Source: Ktedonobacteraceae bacterium (GTDB taxonomy: Bacteria; Chloroflexota; Ktedonobacteria; Ktedonobacterales; Ktedonobacteraceae). Taken from it: a stretch of DNA of 39,631 nt. Of the stretch, positions 1 to 7,221 are shown piece by piece. Every line of letters begins with the position of its first letter. The stretch's first letter is position 1. Where the stretch lies: assembly GCA_019240835.1 (NCBI GenBank), contig JAFAXQ010000290.1, positions 1 through 39,631 on the forward strand. Direction: 5' to 3'. Made by a program: the position numbers and the translations under genes. Below the pieces are notes generated by a model that saw nothing but the letters and a program-made list of their open reading frames with translations, was not told the origin of the DNA and made no database searches.

Positions 1-1
1 T

Positions 2-559
2 GTCGTCGACTATATCTATCGTACCTACACCGATGCTTCAGAGGGCGAAATGACAGCACTGAAGTCAGAAGTTGTCAGCCGACGTGTCTTTGCTAAGATT
101 GGACAACAGTTGGGCCTCTTTCCTTTCATTCGTGTTGACATCGCCAACCTGCGTACTTTCAATGAGCGGTCGCGTGACTCGTTGTGTGCCGACGTGCTGG
201 AAGCTATCGTTGGCGCTATTCATATCGACCAAGGGGCAGAAGTGGCACACGACTTTGTGGCGCGCATTGTGTTCCCAATGGTAGAGCATGTAAAGTATCA
301 GGTATTGGATACCAATCCCAAAGGGCGCTTACAGAAAATCGTGTTGCAGCGTTCGGGGAACCTACCACGCTATCGCGTACTTGAGCAAAGTGGTCACAAT
401 AATGACCGTGTGTTCAAAGTGGGTGTGTTTGAACTAGACGTACTTCTGGGCACAGGTAAGGCTTCCAGCATTAAGGAGGCAGGGCGCTTAGCCGCTCGCG
501 CCGCCTTGGAACTGCTGGATGAGGAAAAACTTTCAACACCTATGTGTGACATAGACTAA
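2..559 (+). CDS. rnc: Ribonuclease III, 3' part (5' truncated by window)
   Basis: RNase III is an endonuclease for double-stranded RNA that matures rRNA and some mRNAs in the cytoplasm. The frame is open to the first base of the window, so the ATG at 50 is internal and the true start lies outside. Visible are the end of the catalytic domain, with the DVLEAIVGAIHIDQG segment that corresponds to the conserved D-x-x-E-A helix holding metal ligands, and a C-terminal double-stranded-RNA-binding domain (from NPKGRLQKIVLQ to ASSIKEAGRLAARAALELL). The family signature NERLEFLGD would lie upstream. The DNA methyltransferase starts 22 bp downstream, so the two may be co-transcribed. The family call is secure. 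Confidence 0.9.
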   Translation, partial: VVDYIYRTYTDASEGEMTALKSEVVSRRVFAKIGQQLGLFPFIRVDIANLRTFNERSRDSLCADVLEAIVGAIHIDQGAEVAHDFVARIVFPMVEHVKYQVLDTNPKGRLQKIVLQRSGNLPRYRVLEQSGHNNDRVFKVGVFELDVLLGTGKASSIKEAGRLAARAALELLDEEKLSTPMCDID

Positions 560-581
560 TGCTCTCAACGAATATTACACT

Positions 582-2321
582 ATGAAACACCCTAGAGTTT
601 GGGACTATGAAACGACACTGCCAAAAAAAGAACGTAAGATGCGTGGCCACTTCTCGACTCCTTTTCCTTTGGTCGAGCAGATACTCGATGCATGTGGCTA
701 TACGCTCGAAAACGATCTTACGCGGTTGTGTGTTCTCGACCCCGCCTGTGGTAGCGGCAATTTCCTCTTAGGAGCTGCCCGTCGTCTGCTCGCATCTGGG
801 CTACGCGGCAGGCTTACGCCTCATGCACTCTTGACTACCTTGCAGCGCAACCTCTGGGGTTTTGATCCTGATCCTGTAGCCTGCTTTCTTGCGGAGATGC
901 AGATGCGCGAACTGCTCTCTTGTGCCGACCTGCAGGAAGCACATCCACACGGTATGTCCTCAGTGCGTTTCCATATTCACCAGGCTGATGGGCTTACACT
1001 GCCTTGGGAGGAACGCGCACCAGTTGATATATTTCTGGCTAACCCTCCTTACCTCGCTATCAAGAACAACGATCTGAGCGGCTATCAATCGGCACAACAT
1101 CGTGGGCAGGTCGATAGTTACCTGCTTTTTCTTGATCTAGCTCTGCAAGTAGTACGCCCTGACGGCTGGATCTGCTTAGTGCTGCCGGATCCTGTTCTAG
1201 CGCGAAGCAATGCGGCCCAGCAACGAGGGCGTTTGCTCGCCGATACCACAGTGCATCACCTCTGGCACTTGTCTGAGGTCTTTCCAGCACAGGTCGGTGC
1301 TGTAGTCATCATCGCGCAGAAGCACCCGCCTAGGCAGAGTCATAGTGTGTCATGGATACGCAGTAAATGGATGCAAGCCGCACTACCAGTAACAACGCAA
1401 CTATCTCAGGTTCCTCAACACCTACTACGTAGCCAGCCTCATGCTGAACTGCGCTATTTGCTCAGCAGCAAACATGACACGCTTGTCGGACGCTTGCATG
1501 CATCTGTATGCACTACCTCTACTGCTGAGAATGGCCAATTTGTTCCACTTGAGCACATCGTCTCCATCCGTCGCGGTGAAGAGCTAGGCAAGAAGACAAA
1601 GTTGCTTGCCAAAACCCCGCCCACCGACAAGGGTGTATGGTATCCCGTCTTGCTTGGAGGGGTCGATGTACAAGCATACAAAACTCCCTGTGCTCAGTAT
1701 TGGCTTGCGCAAGATGCCATTGCCAAGCCTCTGGAGCGCTATCTCGCGCCTAAAGTTCTCGTTGTGAAGAGCACAGCACACCTGCAGGCAACATTAGATC
1801 TGCGTGGACATGTTGCACTACAGACACTTTACTTACTCAATCTACGCATTACTGAGCATAGCGACCATAAGGGAGGGTGGTGTGCTGGAAACGGAGAGCA
1901 TGGCGACCGCAAGGGAGGGTGGCATGCCGGAGATGGGGAGCATGGCGACCGCAAGGGATCGCCACTCCTATATACCCGGGAACAAGATGGGTATAGTAGT
2001 GACCGCAAGAGATGGCTATGTCAACTCTACTTTCTGCTGGCGTTGCTCAATTCGCGCCTTCTACGCGAATATGTGTATGTGTTACATACTGCCTACAAAT
2101 GGGTACAGCCACAAATAGAACAGTATGTGCTGGCGCGCCTGCCTATTCCGCTCGTCACAGCAGAGAAGAGGACGGAAATTAGTCGGCGTGCAAGGCAATT
2201 GTTGCTTGTTTACGCTGAGATATCCTCCGTTGTAGAATTGAAGGAACACAGTCACACACTGTATGAAGAGCTAGAGCTTGTTATTCGTGGGCTGTATGAA
2301 GACGCACTTTCAATCCACTAA
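582..2321 (+). CDS. Orphan adenine-specific DNA methyltransferase (TaqI/Eco57I-like)
   Basis: A 579-aa S-adenosylmethionine-dependent DNA methyltransferase, predicted to methylate N6 of adenine. Motif I (DPACGSGNFLLG) is near residue 52 and the catalytic NPPY motif (ANPPYL) near residue 153. The N-terminal KMRGHFSTPFPLVEQIL resembles the RG-x-F-x-TP entry of this family. The C-terminal half looks like a TaqI-type target-recognition domain, ending in LLALLNSRLL and IPL segments. No endonuclease domain and no adjacent restriction gene are seen, so it looks like an orphan enzyme. Residues 425-478 are an in-frame repetitive insertion (see the repeat entry) in a loop of the recognition domain. No clear Shine-Dalgarno site precedes 582; the ATG near 639 is an alternative start. 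It is also distantly like PglX/type IIG methylases but is much shorter. Confidence 0.85.
   Translation: MKHPRVWDYETTLPKKERKMRGHFSTPFPLVEQILDACGYTLENDLTRLCVLDPACGSGNFLLGAARRLLASGLRGRLTPHALLTTLQRNLWGFDPDPVACFLAEMQMRELLSCADLQEAHPHGMSSVRFHIHQADGLTLPWEERAPVDIFLANPPYLAIKNNDLSGYQSAQHRGQVDSYLLFLDLALQVVRPDGWICLVLPDPVLARSNAAQQRGRLLADTTVHHLWHLSEVFPAQVGAVVIIAQKHPPRQSHSVSWIRSKWMQAALPVTTQLSQVPQHLLRSQPHAELRYLLSSKHDTLVGRLHASVCTTSTAENGQFVPLEHIVSIRRGEELGKKTKLLAKTPPTDKGVWYPVLLGGVDVQAYKTPCAQYWLAQDAIAKPLERYLAPKVLVVKSTAHLQATLDLRGHVALQTLYLLNLRITEHSDHKGGWCAGNGEHGDRKGGWHAGDGEHGDRKGSPLLYTREQDGYSSDRKRWLCQLYFLLALLNSRLLREYVYVLHTAYKWVQPQIEQYVLARLPIPLVTAEKRTEISRRARQLLLVYAEISSVVELKEHSHTLYEELELVIRGLYEDALSIH
1854..2014 (+). 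repeat. In-frame 42-bp tandem repeat with hairpin core inside the methyltransferase gene
   Basis: Two consecutive 42-bp units (1854-1895 and 1896-1937) begin GAGCAT(A/G)GCGACC and are followed by a third, partial unit from 1938. That unit closes as the hairpin-like GGCGACC-GCAAGG-GATCGCC at 1944-1963. A fourth degenerate copy of GACCGCAAG lies near 2001. The period of 14 codons keeps the frame, giving EHSDHKGGWCAGNG, EHGDRKGGWHAGDG and EHGDRKG. The GGCGA/TCGCC core resembles hairpins in intergenic DNA elsewhere in this window (8621, 20756), suggesting a dispersed palindromic repeat that entered a coding sequence. Confidence 0.8.
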
Positions 2322-2352
2322 CTGCAAGCAATAAGCTTCAAGGAGCAGCCCT

Positions 2353-2775
2353 ATGGTTGATACTCGTCCAATTCGCGTATTGGTCGCTAAGCCAGGACTC
2401 GATGGACATGATCGTGGTGCGAAAATAATCGTTCGTGCTTTGCGCGATGCTGGCATGGAGGTCATCTATACTGGCATTCGCCAGACCCCAGAAATGATCG
2501 TAGAAGCGGCTATTCAAGAAGACGTGGACGCTATTCTTATGAGCATCCTCTCCGGTGCTCACATGGCCCTTTTCCCCAGGGTGATGGAGCTGCTCAAGCA
2601 CAACAATGTCGATGACATCCTCGTTGCCGCGGGTGGCATTCTGCCCGACGAAGATATTCCAGCGATTAAAGCGATGGGCATCAAAGGGTGCTTTGGCCCC
2701 GGCACTTCGACAGAAGAGATCATCAAGTTTGTGCGCGAGAATATACATCCAGAGCGCCTGAAGGCTGAGGTATAG
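2353..2775 (+). CDS. Methylmalonyl-CoA mutase small (cobalamin-binding) subunit
   Basis: This 140-aa protein is the B12-binding domain of an acyl-CoA mutase. It carries the DxHxxG motif (DGHDRG, residues about 17-22), whose His is the lower axial ligand of cobalamin. The later ILSG and GGILPDED segments are typical of the Rossmann-like B12 domain (S-x-L and GG motifs). It lacks the TIM-barrel substrate domain, so it would work with a separate catalytic subunit that is not in this window. The start is supported by AAGGAG about 9 nt upstream. The mutase GTPase chaperone gene follows after only 6 nt, a classic pairing, so the two are almost certainly one operon. Methylmalonyl-CoA is the usual substrate, but isobutyryl-CoA or ethylmalonyl-CoA mutases have very similar small subunits. 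Confidence 0.88.
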   Translation: MVDTRPIRVLVAKPGLDGHDRGAKIIVRALRDAGMEVIYTGIRQTPEMIVEAAIQEDVDAILMSILSGAHMALFPRVMELLKHNNVDDILVAAGGILPDEDIPAIKAMGIKGCFGPGTSTEEIIKFVRENIHPERLKAEV

Positions 2776-2781
2776 CACGCC

Positions 2782-3741
2782 TTGCAAAACATTGTTCAAC
2801 GTCTGTTGGATGGGGACCGTCGTGCTCTTGCGCGTATGATCACACTGATCGAGAGTGAGGTCCCTGCGGCGCATCGCTATCTTGCAGAGCTGCATCGGCA
2901 CGCTGGTCGTGCGCATATTATCGGAGTAACAGGCGCACCGGGTGCTGGAAAGAGCACACTTGTCACCCAGTTCGTACGAGAACTGCGCCATCGGCAACAC
3001 AAAGTCGGCGTAGTGGCCATTGATCCAAGCAGCCCTTTCACAGGTGGCGCTCTGCTGGGTGACCGTATCCGCATGATGGAACTGGCGGGCGACCCCAACG
3101 TCTTCATTCGCAGCATGGCGAGTCGTGGCAGCCCTGGTGGCCTTGCCTCCTCAACAGGCGATGTCATACGTGCTATGGGCGCTGCTGGTTTCGACCCCAT
3201 TATCATCGAAACTGTCGGCACCGGGCAGGCCGAAGTAGAGGTCATGCACAGTGCCCACACCGTGGTCGTCGTCTGCGCCCCTGGCATGGGCGACGAGATA
3301 CAGGCCATCAAAGCAGGCATTCTAGAGATTGCCGACATCTTCGTTGTCAGCAAAGCCGACAAACCTGGCGCAGATCAGGCTGCCGCCCAACTCTCCATGC
3401 TACTCAGCCTCGACCCCAATCGCCGTAAAGGGCCGTGGCGTATCCCCATCCTCAAGACCTCCGCCCTCAAAAACCAAGGCATCGTAGAGGTCGTCGATGC
3501 TATGCGGCAGCACCTCGCAGTTCTCAAAGAGAGCGGTCTGCTTGCCCAACGGGCGCAGCGCCAGGTGCGTAGCGAAGTCCAAGCTCTCGTCCTTCATGCT
3601 GTCATGCACGCCCTCAAAAGGCGTGTCAGCGAAGACGAGTGGAACGCTCTCATCGAAGCTATTACTACGGGTGAGCGGGATCCGTATAGTGTTGCTCGTG
3701 AGTTGTTGGAGCACATGGGCTTACAAATGGAGCAGACATAG
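2782..3741 (+). CDS. meaB: MeaB/ArgK-family GTPase, acyl-CoA mutase chaperone
   Basis: A 319-aa G3E-type GTPase that loads and protects adenosylcobalamin in methylmalonyl-CoA mutase (human MMAA, Methylobacterium MeaB). The Walker A motif GAPGAGKSTL is at about residues 51-60. The family block DPSSPFTGGALLGDRIRM, the switch segment ETVGTGQAEVEV and the base-recognition motif SKADKPGAD all follow in order. The start codon is TTG at 2782, 6 nt after the stop of the B12 subunit. The N-terminal sequence from here (RLLDGDRRALARMITLIE) matches the expected N-terminus, so TTG is preferred to any later ATG. The tight spacing suggests translational coupling with the mutase subunit. Confidence 0.93.
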   Translation: MQNIVQRLLDGDRRALARMITLIESEVPAAHRYLAELHRHAGRAHIIGVTGAPGAGKSTLVTQFVRELRHRQHKVGVVAIDPSSPFTGGALLGDRIRMMELAGDPNVFIRSMASRGSPGGLASSTGDVIRAMGAAGFDPIIIETVGTGQAEVEVMHSAHTVVVVCAPGMGDEIQAIKAGILEIADIFVVSKADKPGADQAAAQLSMLLSLDPNRRKGPWRIPILKTSALKNQGIVEVVDAMRQHLAVLKESGLLAQRAQRQVRSEVQALVLHAVMHALKRRVSEDEWNALIEAITTGERDPYSVARELLEHMGLQMEQT

Positions 3742-3866
3742 AAGCCTCGTGTAGCAATTGACAAAAGAGCAGAGTAACGATATCATCAATACCGTTGAAG
3801 TTCTCTCGCTCGAAATTTCGGGCGTAAAGCGAACTTGAAAAACAAAAAACTCTGGGGTAAAGTGGA

Positions 3867-4298
3867 ATGGAAGATTATCATGCTGCTTTCTTACAGCGCA
3901 CTATGGATGTGACCATCTTAGATACGAATGGTAGGCGTATAGCCGCTATCTACTTTGGCGGTGTTGTCATTGAGTGCCTTCTTAAGCATATAATACTTAA
4001 CTCCTTGCCAAAGGGCGCAAGAAAAGAATGGAAAACTGACACCTGTGACCCAGGTCATACTATCACCAACCCTGGGCACAGCTATCAAGAAGCATTGAAC
4101 CGTCACAACCGATTGCGATCACGTATACAGCAGTTCCCAGTTGTAGTAGGTTGGTTAAACGACGTTGAGAATCCAGAAGGCCATTTCATCAACATGCGTT
4201 ATGCGGGAAATGAACCTGACGATGAGAAATATAAACGGTGGGTAAAGTCATATCGAAGTCTTATGGGTTGGTTACGGGCACAAGCTACCAAACTATGA
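3867..4298 (+). CDS. HEPN-like small protein (predicted), partner of the KGGVGR ATPase
   Basis: A 143-aa, mostly helical protein. The segment RRIAAIYFGGVVIECLLKHII (residues 24-44) resembles helix 2 of HEPN domains (AYYLAGYAxECxLK). A GHSYQEALNR segment and a late MRYAG motif also fit the usual HEPN order. A classical R-x4-6-H RNase motif is not obvious, so it may be a non-catalytic HEPN or have a diverged active site. It lies 125 bp after meaB and 21 bp before the likely start of the large ATPase (3 bp before the ORF-track start), so the two genes look like one cassette. Ribosome binding is weak (GGGGT or AGTGGA). The HEPN assignment is from pattern memory only. HEPN proteins are common as effectors or sensors in toxin-antitoxin and phage-defence loci. 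Confidence 0.6.
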   Translation: MEDYHAAFLQRTMDVTILDTNGRRIAAIYFGGVVIECLLKHIILNSLPKGARKEWKTDTCDPGHTITNPGHSYQEALNRHNRLRSRIQQFPVVVGWLNDVENPEGHFINMRYAGNEPDDEKYKRWVKSYRSLMGWLRAQATKL

Positions 4299-4319
4299 TA
4301 AATGAGAAGGTATAGAGAG

Positions 4320-6989
4320 ATGCAGCATACGTGGCGACCGGTGCTCAAAAAAAATATTGAGGATCGCTTCATACAACATCCGCCGGAAGAGTGGTACGAC
4401 CTGACCATCTCGACTTCAGGCTTATTGAATATAACTATTGTAAGCGAGCACTTTGCAAATATAGCTGTGCCACAACGGCGTGAACAAATTGTGGATCTTC
4501 TTCATAAGTCTGATGCTCCCACGTCAATAGGCTTTCTATCTCTTTATACAATCAGTGAGGCTGACTTTATTGGTCTTTCTGCACCACTAACTACGCAGCA
4601 GAACGGAGTCTACAGTTGGTCCGACTTGACTCAACAAGCGATAAACGCCGCCGAAGCTCCCAAAATACAACGGCGTAAGCAACGTATTCCACGTACTATC
4701 ACTTTCTACTCATTCAAAGGCGGCGTAGGCCGCACAACTGCACTTACCCATGTAGCATGGATTCTCGCGATGCGAGGGCGAAAGGTTGTTGCTATTGATT
4801 TAGATTTAGAGGCACCAGGTTTGAGTTCTTTGCTCAATCTGACCCCGACACCCGAGCACGGTATCGTAGACTACTTCTACGAACGCTCCTATCTCCCAAA
4901 GGCTATAGAACCCAGCATCTCAATTGCCGAGATTTTTGGCGAGGTTCGTATTCCCGATGCACCTGGCCGTCTCTTTATTGTCCCTGCAGGTTCCCTTGAT
5001 CTTAACTATATCACGAAAGTTGATGACCTGCGTGCATCCGCTATTACTGAACGCGGTGAGGACCTCTGGTCTATCTTTTTTCGTGAGATCACTGAACAGT
5101 TGCAACCGGATATCATTCTTGTTGACTCCCGTACAGGTATCAACGAATGGGGTGCCTTTTCTTTGCTACGAGCCGCTGACCAAGCAATTGTCTTCCTCTA
5201 TCCTAACGAGCAGAATAAACGTGGTGTCGAGCTTCTCCTTGAGGCTCTTGCAGGCCAGGTTTCTGTGCAACTAGTTTTTTCGCCTGTACCATTTGGCGAT
5301 GCGGGGATGGAGAAGGTAAAAGAATATTGGCAGGTCTTACAGAGTCGCTTAGATACAGCAACCTTTCAGCCCAATTCAGAGTTGGATGAAGATATCCAAG
5401 AGACTGAAATCCAGCCAGAAATTGCGGAGCCAATTACTGTACACTATCTCACTGAACTTGCTCTGGCCTCGGGTTATCCTGTTCAGTCACTACTATCAAA
5501 TTACATGGCTATTGCTAACGTGGTCGATGAGGATACCACTGCAATTAGCCTCGAACAGGTTCTCAGCGATAGAGACCGTCGACGCAAGATTATTGAGAGC
5601 CTTGAGTTTTCTGAGGTAAATGCTGATGATCTTGATCGTAATCGCTTTCAGCGAACCCGTGACTTTGAGCGCTTCCTTGACGACACTACCTGCCTTATCC
5701 GAGGGCTAAAAGGTACAGGCAAGACAGCTCTTTATAAGCTTTTACTAAAATATGAGGACGTTGCTCGGGAGTGGTCAAAGCGGCTAGATCGCGTGACTTG
5801 CCTATCTGGACACGGTGGATTTCGCATTCGTCCGACTAGGGCTGAATTCGAACTGCTTGATCAGGCCATAGAGCAAAATGGTGGATCCTGGGAAGCATTC
5901 TGGCGTTCTTATTTGCTACTGCGTATGCATCTGGAAAATCGTCTTCAGCAATTTCTTAAAGGCAATAAAGATAAGTTTAGTCAGCTTCGATCTATTCTCA
6001 ATAAGGTACCGAGAGGAGTTGATCGCTGGCAAATAGAACATACCCAGACACTAGTAGAAATGGCAGTGAATGCCGAACTAAACTTGCTGGCAAAGGATGC
6101 ACTGGATGATATCAATAGACAGTTACGAAAAAGCAGTCAAGCCCTCTGGTTTCTTTATGATGACCTAGACGAGGATCTTCTTGAAAAGGGTAATCTACGT
6201 AAGAGGGCGTTGACAGGTTTGTTTCAACTTGTGCAAGCCTCTGACGCTCGTCGATTGACCTCTATTCGTTTCAAGATATTCCTGCGTGAAGATATCTGGA
6301 CTCGACTTGTCTTTGATAACAAGAGCCATCTCAATGGGCGTGATGTCATTTTGCAATGGACCCGTCTAGATTTTCTACGCTTAGCATTGCGTCAGGCACA
6401 GCAGTCAGAAGAGTTCAGGGATTTAGTGGACCGCTTTGCACCTGTTGAGAATATCGACCAGGCAGATGAAGCATTGATTGATAGAGCACTTCAGATATTA
6501 TGGGGAACTCGGCGAGAGCCAAATTTAAAATCTAAGAGTGTATCTAGGTGGGTTTATGATCGACTCACAGACTCCGGCGGAACCACGTTTCCGCGTAGTT
6601 TGAACAGTTTACTCAAAGAAGCCAAAAACTACGAGTTGACCTCCCATCGAAGTCAACCAGATCGCTTGCTTCAACCCAAATCACTTAATCAAGGACTATT
6701 TGCAGCGTCTCAGAAACGCTGTGCAGAAGTGAGAGAAGAATATCCTGAACTCGGACCATTTCTTGATGCACTTGTAGGTATTGAAGTTCTGGCGTCCGAG
6801 CAGAAGTTGAGTGAGGTGTGGCAAAAGACGGCACAAGGAATCTCATCTACATTTAGCGGTTTTGTTGACTTCTTGCTGAGTATCGGACTTATCGGGCTTG
6901 CTGAACTACAAGAAAAAGAACAAGGCTACCGATTCGCTGAAATTTACACTTATGGCTTCAATATGTATCGTGGAAAAAGGAAATATTAA
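4320..6989 (+). CDS. KGGVGR-variant ParA/MinD ATPase fused to a second P-loop ATPase domain
   Basis: A large (~889-aa) two-engine ATPase of unknown function, related to proteins databases call KGGVGR-motif variant ATPases. The SIMIBI (ParA/MinD) domain carries FKGGVGRTT near ORF residue 140, in which the P-loop lysine of KGGxGKT is replaced by arginine, then DLDLEAPGLSS (A' motif) and ILVDSRTG (Walker B). A second P-loop, RGLKGTGKTALYKLL, is near residue 468, with an acidic Walker-B-like WFLYDDLDED near 617. This half resembles P-loop ATPases of the Sll1717 type found near defence genes. The first ~90 residues form a separate small domain (see findings). I prefer ATG 4320 because GAGAAGG lies 9 nt upstream; the track start at 4302 has no ribosome-binding site. 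It sits 21 bp behind the HEPN-like gene. Confidence 0.75.
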   Translation: MQHTWRPVLKKNIEDRFIQHPPEEWYDLTISTSGLLNITIVSEHFANIAVPQRREQIVDLLHKSDAPTSIGFLSLYTISEADFIGLSAPLTTQQNGVYSWSDLTQQAINAAEAPKIQRRKQRIPRTITFYSFKGGVGRTTALTHVAWILAMRGRKVVAIDLDLEAPGLSSLLNLTPTPEHGIVDYFYERSYLPKAIEPSISIAEIFGEVRIPDAPGRLFIVPAGSLDLNYITKVDDLRASAITERGEDLWSIFFREITEQLQPDIILVDSRTGINEWGAFSLLRAADQAIVFLYPNEQNKRGVELLLEALAGQVSVQLVFSPVPFGDAGMEKVKEYWQVLQSRLDTATFQPNSELDEDIQETEIQPEIAEPITVHYLTELALASGYPVQSLLSNYMAIANVVDEDTTAISLEQVLSDRDRRRKIIESLEFSEVNADDLDRNRFQRTRDFERFLDDTTCLIRGLKGTGKTALYKLLLKYEDVAREWSKRLDRVTCLSGHGGFRIRPTRAEFELLDQAIEQNGGSWEAFWRSYLLLRMHLENRLQQFLKGNKDKFSQLRSILNKVPRGVDRWQIEHTQTLVEMAVNAELNLLAKDALDDINRQLRKSSQALWFLYDDLDEDLLEKGNLRKRALTGLFQLVQASDARRLTSIRFKIFLREDIWTRLVFDNKSHLNGRDVILQWTRLDFLRLALRQAQQSEEFRDLVDRFAPVENIDQADEALIDRALQILWGTRREPNLKSKSVSRWVYDRLTDSGGTTFPRSLNSLLKEAKNYELTSHRSQPDRLLQPKSLNQGLFAASQKRCAEVREEYPELGPFLDALVGIEVLASEQKLSEVWQKTAQGISSTFSGFVDFLLSIGLIGLAELQEKEQGYRFAEIYTYGFNMYRGKRKY

Positions 6990-7022
6990 TCGAAAAGAAT
7001 ACTTCAACATTCCCCCAAAGTC

Positions 7023-7221
7023 TTACTCTCCAATAGTCGCCAGTTGAAAGCGCAGCCATGCTACATCTGTGCTTTTCCCATACAGGCTGGCTTCCAGTTC
7101 CTGGCAGAGCTGACAGAGCCGCTGCATATTCACACCCGTCTCGACTTGCTTGAGGATATCAAAGGCGGAGAGTGCCGCTTGTCAGTGGAAGAGATATTCC
7201 CTTCGTACCCTCTTCTGTCAT
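7023..7221 (-). pseudogene. Small ORF coupled to the XRE-TPR regulator, apparently frameshifted
   Basis: An ATG overlaps the regulator stop codon as TAATG, the arrangement of translational coupling. It reads 20 codons (MTEEGTKGISLPLTSGTLRL) to a TGA near 7161. In another frame the same stretch continues as a convincing helical protein end (SAFDILKQVETG ... WLRFQLATIGE) to a TAA at 7023-7025. A single frameshift near 7161-7185 would join the parts into about 66 aa. It may be a broken gene, a sequencing error, a programmed frameshift, or simply a real 20-aa peptide. I do not recognise the family. Too short and split for the ORF track. Confidence 0.4.

Noticed and set aside
1804-2118. 104-aa plus-strand ORF inside the methyltransferase
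   Set aside because: It is a shadow frame produced by the tandem repeat; the methyltransferase frame keeps conserved motifs on both sides.
582-2321. Restriction-modification or BREX system around the methyltransferase
   Set aside because: No nuclease, PglZ, BrxC or other partner gene is adjacent. The flanks are rnc and the methylmalonyl-CoA mutase genes.
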